A DNA stretch of 32,954 bases from Candidatus Moranbacteria bacterium UBA2206 (GTDB lineage Bacteria; Patescibacteriota; Minisyncoccia; Moranbacterales; UBA2206): positions 2,368-35,321 of the forward strand of contig DCUU01000042.1 in assembly GCA_002328565.1 (NCBI GenBank), in the 5' to 3' direction. This document shows positions 1 through 7,621 of this stretch, one piece after another; positions within the stretch are counted from its first letter, which is position 1, and every line of letters begins with the position of its first letter. The notes under the pieces are model-generated. The model searched no databases and was not told the origin of the DNA. It saw only the letters and a list, made by a program, of their open reading frames with translations. The translations under genes were made by a program, and so were the position numbers.

Positions 1-81
1 AGCAGAAATCAAAATTATCGACAAAACCATCAGTGAAACAACCAATGCCGATCCTCTATTTTTTCCGCATTTTTTTGTCAT
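1..81 (-). CDS. PilX-like minor pilin, N-terminus only
   Basis: Partial gene running off the window start. The 27 visible codons begin ATG at 81 and encode a basic stretch followed by RGSALVVSLMVLSIILISA, the hydrophobic N-terminus of PilX-like pilus assembly proteins, which lack the classic GFTLIEL site. It starts 9 nt after the stop of the upstream PilW-like gene. Its position repeats the order of the upstream cassette, where a PilX-like gene also follows PilW, so it should be the fourth gene of the second minor-pilin cassette. Whether it carries a C-terminal domain like the LamG of the first copy cannot be seen. Confidence 0.7.
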   Translation of the reverse strand, partial: MTKKCGKNRGSALVVSLMVLSIILISA

Positions 82-90
82 AATAAATTT

Positions 91-678
91 CTATTGAATT
101 ATATTATTGTAATCTCGAAAAGAAACAGTAGTTTGCAAATTGATGCCATCCACCTTCAAAACAATTGTCGCTTTACCAACGTCATTGAGTGAAGCTGAGG
201 TCGGCGTCACTATAAATCGACCCGTAACATCATTTTCCATTATATTTTGAAATTTAGTTCCGTCTGTCCAATAATTTAAAGTTCCTGTTACTGGCTTACA
301 TTTTAGATTATCTGATAAATTTGCATTTGCAGGAGGAACATCAACTTGGCTCATCTTAAGTTTATTTTCATAAAATATATAGCAGATGCATTCCCCCTGA
401 GAAGCATTCAACATATAAATTCTCTGATCGTTTCCTGGAATATTATTATTAAGACCGATACTCATTCGCATATTTTTCGCCATCAGATCCAGAGCCGTTC
501 TGGCCTCTTCCATATTTTTTTGAATTTCTCGGGTTTTTTGCCGAGTGGAAGCCACTCTGGCGAAAATCGAAACTGAAGTGATTATTATCAAGGTAAAAAT
601 GAACATAGAAATCAGCATTTCCAAAAGAGAAAATCCTGGGTAGCTCTTGTTTTTACTGCTAAATTTATTTTTTTTCAT
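91..678 (-). CDS. PilW-like prepilin (second cassette)
   Basis: 195-aa type IV prepilin-like protein. A 15-residue basic leader ends in G15, followed by FSLLEMLISMFIF and a hydrophobic helix, the recognition site of prepilin peptidase. The next stretch, EEARTALDLMAKNMR, is typical of PilW-type minor pilins and matches ENAQFALNLMAKVIR of the gene at 3079-3627. The rest should be a beta-rich periplasm-facing or cell-surface head. It starts 4 nt after the PilV-like stop, so it is co-transcribed and probably coupled. Likely part of the pilus-tip initiation complex. The family call is good; the exact PilW assignment rests on gene order and the LMAK motif. Confidence 0.82.
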   Translation of the reverse strand: MKKNKFSSKNKSYPGFSLLEMLISMFIFTLIIITSVSIFARVASTRQKTREIQKNMEEARTALDLMAKNMRMSIGLNNNIPGNDQRIYMLNASQGECICYIFYENKLKMSQVDVPPANANLSDNLKCKPVTGTLNYWTDGTKFQNIMENDVTGRFIVTPTSASLNDVGKATIVLKVDGINLQTTVSFRDYNNIIQ

Positions 679-682
679 ATTT

Positions 683-1300
683 TTACATTCCTCCCCAACG
701 ACTCAAAACTGTTTCTGTGTATGCACATTGCTTGGCAGTGTTGCAAAAAGTAGAATAGTTATCAAGAAAATTCGAAGCAGGAGGTGCTCCCGTCCAAGTC
801 ACTATACTTATAACCGTAGCAGTGTTTTTAGTAGTATTATTATCATACCTAATCTTCATAAATCTGCGAAATTTAGTGCCTGTGCCAGTATCATGATTAT
901 ATACATCATTGTATAATTTTAAAAGTCTTTGAGTAATTGGCTCTAATGAGCTATCAGTATCAATTCGAAGCCACGCACTACTATTTGCTGGAAAGCCAAA
1001 AAGAGTAGAGAAAGTATCCCTACCTTTCGCCCAATTATTGTCTCGCAAATTTCTGACTAGCTCCGTGCCTTCTTGCGACAAAAGCACGGCGATGATTTGA
1101 TCACGACTATCCATTGTTTCTCGAAGGCTCTTTGACATCAAGCTCAAAACGGCAATCATACCAATCGAAACCAAAAAAACAGACAGGATAGCCTCGATAA
1201 AAGAAAAACCGGAATATTTTTTACCCTGTGGAATATCCCGACTTGTCGGGATAATTTTGTAATCAAAATTTATTCCATAGGGTGAATTTTTTTGCAACAT
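683..1300 (-). CDS. PilV-like prepilin with repeat-derived leader (second cassette)
   Basis: 205-aa minor pilin. The processing site is G31 followed by FSFIEAILSVFLVSIG, then LRETMDSRDQIIAVLLSQEGTELVRNLRDNNW, here quoted in part: the SQEG-ELVRN motif is typical of PilV-like proteins. The leader is unusually long at 31 residues because a 69-nt palindromic element (1222-1290) is read in frame and supplies residues such as SPYGIN and IPQG. The ATG at 1300 sits 6 nt after the FimT stop and is preceded by AAAAAAAT. Just after the element, where other copies have ATATG, this gene has ATATT, so the old start may have been lost. Confidence 0.8.
   Translation of the reverse strand: MLQKNSPYGINFDYKIIPTSRDIPQGKKYSGFSFIEAILSVFLVSIGMIAVLSLMSKSLRETMDSRDQIIAVLLSQEGTELVRNLRDNNWAKGRDTFSTLFGFPANSSAWLRIDTDSSLEPITQRLLKLYNDVYNHDTGTGTKFRRFMKIRYDNNTTKNTATVISIVTWTGAPPASNFLDNYSTFCNTAKQCAYTETVLSRWGGM
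1222..1290 (-). repeat. Family A palindromic element, copy 1
   Basis: On the minus strand the ends are ACCCTATGGAATA and TATTCCACAGGGT, a 13-bp stem with one A-C mismatch. Inside are two hairpins: AATTTTG-ATTA-CAAAATT and ATCCCGAC-AA-GTCGGGAT. This copy lies within the coding region of the PilV-like prepilin and is translated. Related copies are at 13773, 14373 and 32189, with a variant at 9380. Confidence 0.85.
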
Positions 1301-1306
1301 ATTTTT

Positions 1307-1894
1307 TTAATCTTCTTCCACTAAACCAGTTGAACTTATGGTAATTGTTTTTGATTTTTCACTTGAACCTGTGCCAATAGAGAGTTTAAATGGCGAATTA
1401 CTGATGCCAGCACCAGACACCTTAGCATCAGGGATACTGAATAGTATTCTCGTACTAGTATCAGGGCTTGTGGGTGATGTTAATTTCACACCGTTTCCTA
1501 AGACCTGATCTTCAATCATCCCCAACCCTGTTATCGTCGAAGAATCAGTACTAGCACATGAAGGGTATCCATCGCCAGTTCTATAATAAAAAATTCTATA
1601 TGTACTATCATTCATAAATCTAAATCCAATCCCACAAACATTAGTCACGCTTTCCTTAAATTTCCCCTGCAAAGCATAACTTTGCGCCAGTTTTATCGCT
1701 GCTGCTACTTCGTTTTGAGCTGTTTTTAGGGCGAAATGTTTTTTAGAAGAACTCAAAGAAACCAAACCAGCGCTGGTCATAATTCCTATTATAGAAATAA
1801 TTACCATCAACTCAAGCAAGGTAAATCCCTGCCTGCCGCTAGGCATGGCATACTTATTTTTGAATATAAATTTCTGGTTGTCTTTTGTTTTCAT
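1307..1894 (-). CDS. FimT/GspH-like pseudopilin (second cassette)
   Basis: 195-aa prepilin-like protein. The processing site is G23 followed by FTLLELMVIISIIGIMTSAG, then a helix and the EVAAAIKLAQSYAL segment typical of FimT/GspH proteins, whose counterpart in the first cassette reads RRVVAVIREAQNNAF. The 23-residue leader ends AMPSGRQG. That part is encoded by a decayed copy of a GC-rich palindrome seen intact at 30483-30504, so the repeat supplies the glycine at the cleavage site. First gene of the second minor-pilin cassette, starting 22 nt after the PilX-LamG stop. Confidence 0.82.
   Translation of the reverse strand: MKTKDNQKFIFKNKYAMPSGRQGFTLLELMVIISIIGIMTSAGLVSLSSSKKHFALKTAQNEVAAAIKLAQSYALQGKFKESVTNVCGIGFRFMNDSTYRIFYYRTGDGYPSCASTDSSTITGLGMIEDQVLGNGVKLTSPTSPDTSTRILFSIPDAKVSGAGISNSPFKLSIGTGSSEKSKTITISSTGLVEED
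1827..1848. repeat. Decayed GC-rich palindrome in the fimT-like leader
   Basis: Twenty-two bases starting CCCTGCCTGCCG and ending AGGCATGG. They match 19 of 22 positions of the perfect palindrome at 30483-30504. Translated on the minus strand they give the residues AMPSGRQG directly before the prepilin cleavage site. Confidence 0.6.
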
Positions 1895-1916
1895 TAGTAT
1901 TCAATTTTTGAAAAAA

Positions 1917-3095
1917 TCACTGGTTCCAAGTGGCGCTATGCAACATCTTAACTTCCGGTATCAGAAGCTCCCTATCATAAATCCGAACATTTCGCATTTT
2001 TCCGATAAAAATTTGTGTTGTTGCCTTGTCTGTTCCTAAATAAATATTTCCGTTATCAGTATATTTTATCGGAGCCAAAGAACTAGTATTTTTTTTCAAA
2101 AGCTCGCCGTCTAAATAAATTCTTTGCCTAGATTCATCTGGATTTACAGTATAAACAACATGATGCCATTTACCGTCATCGAATATTGCTTCATCACTTG
2201 TGCCAACTCCTGAATTACTGTCATCGTCGTTATACCAGCCTATCGCCCCATATTTATCCGAAGGTTCACCTGGACGAATTCTCATTCGAACATCATTCTC
2301 TACTGAAATAACGTCCACAAAACGGTTCACTGCGCCTGTGTCGGACTTTTTAACCCAGGCCGAGAGCGTTATTGCCTTAGGCTTATTGTCAAAATTTCCA
2401 ATTTTTACATAACCACCGGAGTTAAATTCAAGCACGTTTCTAGTAAGAGAAGGGTATTTTGGATTATTTGGAATAGTTTCAGAAACAAATTTTACTGCAC
2501 CAGATAATTCTCCGTTTGGCACCTCTCCATCCGCTGAGTTAGCAGCTTCCGAGGAGTCTTCGTCGTCATCAAGTTTCCAATTTCCAATGAGTCCTTTTTC
2601 ATAAAAATCAAAAGAAACCGGCATAGAAATTGCCCGGACAGTGTTGTTATAATAACCAGTTGATTTAACATGTCTAATGTTAATGACCGGCTCGGTACAT
2701 TCGCTTACTAGTTCATCCCCCTCCTTAAAAAATTCGAGTTTAAATCGCAATCTTTCGTTCCATGCAGTGTCCTTGCCACCGACGTTAACTTTCACCACGC
2801 CATCCTTACAACAAACATTATTTTCACAATCACCTAAAATATTTTCAAGGACAACTGTGGGCTGGTAATTATTCACAAAACCATTTTTCGCTCGGAAAAA
2901 AAACATTTCAACACCATTTTCAGTGGCCGACATAGCATTGTCCGTGTTAGTGCTCACGATAGAATTTTTTAGGTTTGAAACAGCAGAAAACATAATACCC
3001 AAACCAATTGCCGACATAGTGACAAGCAGAAATAGCATGTAAACCAAAACTGAACCTTCTAATTTTTTGTCCTTTTTTTTATTCATTAAATCCAT
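1917..3095 (-). CDS. PilX-like minor pilin fused to a LamG adhesin domain
   Basis: 392 aa. Residues 12-45 form a hydrophobic N-terminus after LEGSVLVYMLFLLVTMS, like PilX proteins without the FTLIEL box. Residues to about 160 form a linker domain with a Cys cluster (DCENNVCC). From about 167 a LamG/concanavalin-like domain begins at LIGNWKLDDD, with TLSAWVKKS, DDGKWHHVVYTV and a closing MRNVRIYDREL, all hallmark strands of Laminin_G_3. Such domains bind sugars or proteins, so this is a candidate tip adhesin (inference). The ATG at 3095 overlaps the PilW-like gene by 17 nt; an ATG at 3086 is an alternative start. Confidence 0.85.
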   Translation of the reverse strand: MDLMNKKKDKKLEGSVLVYMLFLLVTMSAIGLGIMFSAVSNLKNSIVSTNTDNAMSATENGVEMFFFRAKNGFVNNYQPTVVLENILGDCENNVCCKDGVVKVNVGGKDTAWNERLRFKLEFFKEGDELVSECTEPVINIRHVKSTGYYNNTVRAISMPVSFDFYEKGLIGNWKLDDDEDSSEAANSADGEVPNGELSGAVKFVSETIPNNPKYPSLTRNVLEFNSGGYVKIGNFDNKPKAITLSAWVKKSDTGAVNRFVDVISVENDVRMRIRPGEPSDKYGAIGWYNDDDSNSGVGTSDEAIFDDGKWHHVVYTVNPDESRQRIYLDGELLKKNTSSLAPIKYTDNGNIYLGTDKATTQIFIGKMRNVRIYDRELLIPEVKMLHSATWNQ

Positions 3096-3627
3096 AATTT
3101 CTAAGTGAAACGGAAGTTTGCAAAGTCATTTTGTCAGACTTCAAACACGCCGTGTCAGAGCATAATTTTATAAAAATTGTTACTAGACCAACTTGTTTAG
3201 GAGAATTGACAAGATCAGTTTCTTTTAAAATAAATTTAGAAACTTTCTTATCCACATTTTCAACAAGAGTTTCATTATAAGTAATTGTACTTGAATCGCA
3301 TAATCCCGAAGAAGAGCCGGTTTTTAATTTATTATCACCATCAAATTTATACCCTCGGCATTTTTCACCATCATAAAGTTTTATCTCCTTGTTACCAGAG
3401 AGCACCTCCACAGCCTGTCCTTGGCGGATAACTTTTGCCATTAGATTCAAAGCGAATTGGGCATTTTCCAGATTATTTTGAATATTATTAGAATTCCGAT
3501 AGGTTTGCATACTTTTGGCGAAAATAATAGAAGCCACCAACACGGCTACAGAAAAAATAAAGATAGCTACCAACAGTTCCAGCAGTGAAAATCCTTTTTG
3601 TTTTTTAATTTTCATAATTGAACTCAT
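3079..3627 (-). CDS. PilW-like prepilin (first cassette)
   Basis: 182-aa minor pilin. The processing site is G12 followed by FSLLELLVAIFIFSVAVLVAS, then ENAQFALNLMAKVIRQ, the PilW-type segment shared with the gene at 91-678. The C-terminal part holds several cysteines (KLCSDTACLKSD), which may form disulfides. It begins 14 nt after the PilV-like stop and its 3' end overlaps the PilX-LamG start. An ATG at 3615 would give a more usual 8-residue leader (MKIKKQKG) and is a good alternative start. Confidence 0.82.
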   Translation of the reverse strand: MSSIMKIKKQKGFSLLELLVAIFIFSVAVLVASIIFAKSMQTYRNSNNIQNNLENAQFALNLMAKVIRQGQAVEVLSGNKEIKLYDGEKCRGYKFDGDNKLKTGSSSGLCDSSTITYNETLVENVDKKVSKFILKETDLVNSPKQVGLVTIFIKLCSDTACLKSDKMTLQTSVSLRNYGFNE

Positions 3628-3641
3628 ATTTTTTAACTGCT

Positions 3642-4361
3642 TTATTCATAAGTTATTGAGAAGGGGGTACCGTCAATTACCTGACATTGTTGCTCATTAT
3701 CAACATTTTTTTCTGTTTCGATGGAAGTCACTGAAACGGCGCATTTATTAGCAGGAGTGCAATTTATAACGCCACCCGGGGAATCCTTTCCCCACCAAAC
3801 CATACTAAACACTGCGTTGCTACAAGTAAAAAATCTTTCATATTTCTTAGTGACAGGATTAATATATCCCGGGTACCAAAAACCAATTTGTCTTTTGAAT
3901 GTAGTATTGTTTCCTGTATTATTATGTGTATATCCTGTAGAATCATCGTATTTCAAAATCCAGTTACAATGTCTGGTTGGATCATTCACTCCCTCACTTA
4001 CAATACAAAAATTTCCATTAACAGCATCACTACTATAATCAAAAGTGGTAGAACCTGGAGCATGCGTTGCCCTGTCGAGACTTATAGTCCCAAATTCATT
4101 TTCTCTATGAATAATATGATTAAGTAAATCATAATTCAGGTTATTCAATTTTCGAGTTTCTTTGATGTTTATCGCTAATTCCAGCCCTTCCTGGGAAAGT
4201 TGGGCGGCGATGATTTGGTTTCTAGCATCCATTGAAACTCTCATACTTTTTGTGATTAAAGCCAAAAAAGCTAACAATCCCACAGTTAGCAAAAAAATTG
4301 AAATCAAAACTTCCATCAAAGAAAAGGCTTGGCTATGTTTTGTTGTTTTGTTTTGTTTCAT
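3642..4361 (-). CDS. PilV-like prepilin (first cassette)
   Basis: 239-aa minor pilin. The processing site is A12 followed by FSLMEVLISIFLLTVG. Alanine at -1 instead of glycine is uncommon but accepted by prepilin peptidases. The next part, MRVSMDARNQIIAAQLSQEG, aligns closely with the second-cassette gene (SLRETMDSRDQIIAVLLSQEG, compared piecewise). Several cysteines lie in the distal half. It starts 4 nt after the FimT-like stop and is part of the same transcript. Confidence 0.82.
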   Translation of the reverse strand: MKQNKTTKHSQAFSLMEVLISIFLLTVGLLAFLALITKSMRVSMDARNQIIAAQLSQEGLELAINIKETRKLNNLNYDLLNHIIHRENEFGTISLDRATHAPGSTTFDYSSDAVNGNFCIVSEGVNDPTRHCNWILKYDDSTGYTHNNTGNNTTFKRQIGFWYPGYINPVTKKYERFFTCSNAVFSMVWWGKDSPGGVINCTPANKCAVSVTSIETEKNVDNEQQCQVIDGTPFSITYE

Positions 4362-4365
4362 TTTA

Positions 4366-4833
4366 TTATTCTATTTTTATATTTCCCGAAGAACTCACGA
4401 TTATTTTTAGGCATTCTTCCGACTTATCCCTTCTGCACAGTTGAATATCTTCTGGAATAGGTGGATTAGTCTCTCCATTAGGAAAATAAAATTCAACTCC
4501 AGTCCATCTTCCTGTAAAACGAATATTTTTACTGTTAATTTCATAGTCATATATCAACTGATTGCAAGATGAGTCACCAACACCTCGAATTCTAAATTTT
4601 CGGTCATTATCGTCAACGTTATATCTAAATCTCCAATAATCACAAACATCCGCGTTTTTTCCGGAGAAAGCGTTGTTCTGAGCTTCTCGAATAACCGCTA
4701 CTACTCTGCGCGTTTCTATTTCCAATTCTTTGCTTTTTCGACTTTCGTTAATCGAAACCAAACCCACACTTGTCATGATGCCGATAATTCCGATAACCAC
4801 AAGGAGTTCTATGAGGGTAAAACCTTTTTTCAT
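4366..4833 (-). CDS. FimT/GspH-like pseudopilin (first cassette)
   Basis: About 155 aa from MKKG, with cleavage after G4 and then FTLIELLVVIGIIGIMTSVG. I chose the ATG at 4833 because it gives the usual short basic leader; an in-frame ATG at 4854 adds seven residues. The segment VVAVIREAQNNAF is FimT-like. It ends with DKSEECLKIIVSSSGNIKIE, resembling the KTITISSTGLVEED end of the paralogue at 1307-1894. First gene after pilD and head of the first minor-pilin cassette. Confidence 0.82.
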   Translation of the reverse strand: MKKGFTLIELLVVIGIIGIMTSVGLVSINESRKSKELEIETRRVVAVIREAQNNAFSGKNADVCDYWRFRYNVDDNDRKFRIRGVGDSSCNQLIYDYEINSKNIRFTGRWTGVEFYFPNGETNPPIPEDIQLCRRDKSEECLKIIVSSSGNIKIE

Positions 4834-4867
4834 AATAAAATGAGAAAAATTCAAAAATTACAAAATT

Positions 4868-5680
4868 CTAATAAAACAGAGACAAATACCAATCTATTAT
4901 CGGTGGATAAAAAAGCAAAGCAATGAAAGTTCCTAGCACTAGAAACGGTGCAAACGGAACCTGGCTTTTCATTTTTTTCTTTCTAAAAGCTATCGCAATT
5001 ATACCATAAGTTGCGCCAATCGCAAAGGCCAAAAAAAGCGCCAGTAGTATCTCTGGCCAGCCCAAAATCAATCCCAATAAAATCACCAGATAGGCGTCCC
5101 CCATTCCCATCCATTTTTCTTTTGAAAAGAAAGACAAAGAAAAGAAAAAAACAAAAGCCACTGTAGCCGCCAAAACTCCAGGGTAAATATGCGTCTCTAG
5201 AAGAACTGGAGGCTCAACCTCCATAATGGAGGTTGAGCCTCCATAATCAACATATAGCCCAAAAACAATAGCGATAAAAATGGAAACCCACAGCACCGAT
5301 CCGGGAATCTCCAGATAGAAAAAATCATACACTAAGATTGTGATCAGTGAAGAAACCGCAAAAAGATAGAAGGCTGTTGGAAGCCAAGAAGCCGTGTTGG
5401 TCAACACAAAAAATTTCCAGCCAATGAGCGCAAAAACAATACCGGTGAAAATTTCTACCAGCGGATATTGCCAAGAAATTTTCTTCTGACAATCCCGACA
5501 ACGAAATTTCAAAATCACAAAACTCACCACCGGAATATTGTCAAACCAGCGGATTTTTTTCTTGCAATGCGGACATTTGGAACGATCCCAAAAAAGTTCT
5601 TCGGCTGTGTGAATTCGATATACTAAAACATTCAAAAAACTTCCAATAATGAGACCGAGGATGAGAAAGATTATGAGCAT
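4868..5680 (-). CDS. pilD: Type IV prepilin peptidase PilD
   Basis: 270-aa polytopic membrane protease (A24 family) that cleaves prepilin leaders and N-methylates the new N-terminus. Visible features are the N-terminal GSFLNVLVYR, the zinc-type cysteine pairs C36/C39 and C61/C64, one catalytic Asp probably D119 in VYDFFYLEIP, and the second in the GMGD motif (D195). Residues 147-158 (GGSTSIMEVEPP) lie between membrane segments and are encoded by a 37-nt palindrome also present in recG. It lies between the toxin-antitoxin pair and the prepilin genes it should process. Confidence 0.95.
   Translation of the reverse strand: MLIIFLILGLIIGSFLNVLVYRIHTAEELFWDRSKCPHCKKKIRWFDNIPVVSFVILKFRCRDCQKKISWQYPLVEIFTGIVFALIGWKFFVLTNTASWLPTAFYLFAVSSLITILVYDFFYLEIPGSVLWVSIFIAIVFGLYVDYGGSTSIMEVEPPVLLETHIYPGVLAATVAFVFFFSLSFFSKEKWMGMGDAYLVILLGLILGWPEILLALFLAFAIGATYGIIAIAFRKKKMKSQVPFAPFLVLGTFIALLFYPPIIDWYLSLFY
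5207..5243. repeat. Family B 37-nt palindrome inside pilD
   Basis: Two perfect 18-nt arms, TGGAGGCTCAACCTCCAT and its complement, around one central base. It is read in frame as GGSTSIMEVEPP in PilD. The same 37-nt design is at 24534-24570 in recG, in the same reading frame. Confidence 0.9.
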
Positions 5681-5684
5681 AAGA

Positions 5685-6023
5685 TTAGTTTATTTTTATT
5701 TTTAAAATTTGTTCTTTGAAATTTGGCAAATCTTCTTTTATGGTTTTCCACAAAATTTCCTCATCCACTCCAAAATATTCATGGATAACCTTGTTTCTCA
5801 TGCCAACAATTTCCACCCAAGGAATTTCAGGATACATAAGCTTTATCTCTTCTGGCATATTGTTGGAAGCTTCGCCTATAATTGACAGGTTCCTTGTCAC
5901 CGCATCTATAGTTTTATGATCATTGCAAAAATCATTGAATGTAAAACCTTCCACATAACTTTCTATTTTTTCCATGGAAGTCACTATATCTTCAATATAA
6001 AGATTGGCATCGCGTTTAGACAT
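5685..6023 (-). CDS. hepT: HepT-like HEPN toxin (DUF86)
   Basis: 112-aa all-helical HEPN-domain protein, the usual partner of MNT nucleotidyltransferases. The RNase-type R-x4-H motif is present as R76-NKVI-H81, followed by EYFG, typical of HepT. In studied pairs the MntA antitoxin modifies a tyrosine near this motif; Y83 is the likely residue here. The gene overlaps the 3' end of the mntA-like gene by 8 nt and ends 4 nt before pilD. An intact pair sitting inside the pilus cluster is probably a later arrival. Confidence 0.85.
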   Translation of the reverse strand: MSKRDANLYIEDIVTSMEKIESYVEGFTFNDFCNDHKTIDAVTRNLSIIGEASNNMPEEIKLMYPEIPWVEIVGMRNKVIHEYFGVDEEILWKTIKEDLPNFKEQILKIKIN

Positions 6024-6318
6024 AAACTATTTCCTTAAAAATTTCATTTTTTACAGCTGATTTCACTGCTTTTTTTGATATTAAATCGACTTTTTTTCCA
6101 AGCATTTCACTTAGATAATTTTCCAATCTTATAAATTCAAAAAAACCCACCGGTGATTCAAATTCCACTAAAATATCCACATCACTTTCGGATGTTTCTT
6201 CTCCTCGCACAACTGAGCCAAAAAGACCGATGCTTTTTACATGGTATTTTTTTTTGAGAAAATCCTCTTGTGCTTCAATTGTACTAATAATTTTTTCCTT
6301 ATTCATATTTTTATCCAT
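6016..6318 (-). CDS. mntA: MntA-like minimal nucleotidyltransferase antitoxin
   Basis: 100-aa minimal nucleotidyltransferase. The pol-beta signature is complete: G34-S35 in LFGSVVRG and D46-x-D48 in SDVDILVEF, so it should be active. MntA proteins transfer AMP from ATP to the HEPN toxin and so silence it. An ATG at 6306 (MNKEKII) is an alternative start. It is followed by the overlapping hepT-like gene. Confidence 0.85.
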   Translation of the reverse strand: MDKNMNKEKIISTIEAQEDFLKKKYHVKSIGLFGSVVRGEETSESDVDILVEFESPVGFFEFIRLENYLSEMLGKKVDLISKKAVKSAVKNEIFKEIVYV

Positions 6319-6374
6319 ACCCCAATCCTACCACAAAAACAAAAACCCGCCAATTTTTCAGGTGATTATGCAAT

Positions 6375-6953
6375 CTAGAAACCAATCTTCTTGCAACCTT
6401 CTTCGGTGCAAACAACCGCCTTTTGGGCTGCTGCTGCTGTATTTCTAATAACAAAACAGAAATTAGGAGTACCATTTACTCCACCACAATGACTACCAGA
6501 AACCCAACCACCACAAAGGGGAGAAGGAGCAGAAGATGCATATGCATAATCTACAAATGAACTCAATGGAATATCTGCTTGACACCAAGCAAAACTATTA
6601 AAACCATACTTAGTATTAAAGTTTGGAAAATTACCCATTGCTAAACCAACAGGATTAACAGTACCGTTTGAATACATACAAATGCAATATGTATCATCAG
6701 TAGCATTACAAGTACCCGCTGGGTTGGGTACGCCAAGCCTTGTTAATGCATTACCATCAGACATACAAGTTATTGCAGCTGCCTGAAGGCTTCTTGCTGT
6801 TGAAAAAGCTCCATTGTCCTTAGCTTTTTGTTTGGCACTAGTTAGACTCACCAACACCACTGACGCCAAGATGCCGATGATGGCGATGACGATCAAAAGC
6901 TCAATTAGGGTGAAACCCTGTTTGCCCCTGAGCAAGGCTTTTTTGTTTTGCAT
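6375..6953 (-). CDS. Cysteine-rich type IV pilin (major pilin-like)
   Basis: 192-aa prepilin. Cleavage is after G13 in the leader MQNKKALLRGKQG, followed by FTLIELLIVIAIIGILASVV, the class found in GspG/PilA pilins. The mature head contains about ten cysteines (for example CNATDDTYCICM and VCTEEGC), unusual for a cytoplasmic protein and pointing to a disulfide-stabilised exported fold. A paralogue with the same N-terminus lies upstream at 7163-7552. One of these two is probably the major pilin; the sequence alone does not say which. Confidence 0.85.
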   Translation of the reverse strand: MQNKKALLRGKQGFTLIELLIVIAIIGILASVVLVSLTSAKQKAKDNGAFSTARSLQAAAITCMSDGNALTRLGVPNPAGTCNATDDTYCICMYSNGTVNPVGLAMGNFPNFNTKYGFNSFAWCQADIPLSSFVDYAYASSAPSPLCGGWVSGSHCGGVNGTPNFCFVIRNTAAAAQKAVVCTEEGCKKIGF

Positions 6954-7011
6954 ATTTTTATTATTTATTTATTTATTTATTTAAGTCCCCGCACCAACCC
7001 TAGAGCCTATA

Positions 7012-7149
7012 TAAATCCAAATTATTCAAAATCCAAAATATTTCAAATTTAAAATATTTATTTGAAACAATTTTAATTTTGGAATTTGGATTTTGCTACA
7101 GTTGGTCTGGGAACTTGCCAATTTCGCCTAGGCGGGTAAATTGGCAAGT
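7012..7149. repeat. Two intergenic inverted repeats between the pilin genes
   Basis: An AT-rich imperfect inverted repeat at 7012-7094 (AAATCCAAATT near one end, AATTTGGATTT at the other) is followed by a tighter hairpin at 7113-7149 with arms ACTTGCCAATTT and AAATTGGCAAGT around a CGCCTAGGCG core. No T-run follows on the minus strand, so this is not a classical terminator for the pilin gene. Confidence 0.65.
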
Positions 7150-7162
7150 AAAAAAATTAGAC

Positions 7163-7552
7163 TCAAGAACAAGAATTAGTGGCTAAACTGCAAGTAACAA
7201 TGATGGTAGTGCCATCCATAATTGTAAATTGATAACTTCCAGCAGCTAAACTCCCTGATGGAGTGCCATAAGTATAATCAGAAGGTAGGGTTGGCCACAA
7301 TCCAGGAGTAGCAGTCGCATCACTACAGATATTCCCTCCTCCAGTCCCTGGCGCAACTACAGTGTTAGTAGCGTCCTCATCAGCACACATAACCAACAAC
7401 GGCATAACACTTGCTCCTGAACTTTTTGCAGAAGCAACATAAGCCTTGTCTCTCGCACTATTCAAACTCACCAACACAATCGAAGCCAAAATACCAATAA
7501 TGGCGATAACGATCAGAAGTTCGATCAATGTAAAACCTTTTAATTTTTTCAT
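7163..7552 (-). CDS. Type IV pilin (major pilin-like, short)
   Basis: 129-aa prepilin with the ideal leader MKKLKG cleaved before FTLIELLIVIAIIGILASIV. The helix continues with LNSARDKAYVASAKSSGAS. The head is short and Gly/Thr-rich, with cysteines including a C-terminal CSLATNSCS pair that could form the D-loop disulfide typical of type IV pilins. The start is preceded on the minus strand by GAAAATATG. It belongs with the 6375-6953 pilin as one of two adjacent pilin subunits. Confidence 0.88.
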   Translation of the reverse strand: MKKLKGFTLIELLIVIAIIGILASIVLVSLNSARDKAYVASAKSSGASVMPLLVMCADEDATNTVVAPGTGGGNICSDATATPGLWPTLPSDYTYGTPSGSLAAGSYQFTIMDGTTIIVTCSLATNSCS

Positions 7553-7621
7553 ATTTTCACCTGCCTTTCTATTTTAATGTTTATTTTTTCTATCTAAAAC
7601 CAATCAAATATCTTTTATTTT

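Noticed and set aside
3721..4127. Plus-strand frames across the PilV-like gene
   Set aside because: The minus strand encodes a full prepilin here with conserved motifs; the plus-strand frames show no domain or ribosome site.
7012..7149. Possible CRISPR-like spacing of AT-rich words near the pilin genes
   Set aside because: The units are inverted and imperfect, with no regular direct repeats or spacers and no cas genes in the window.
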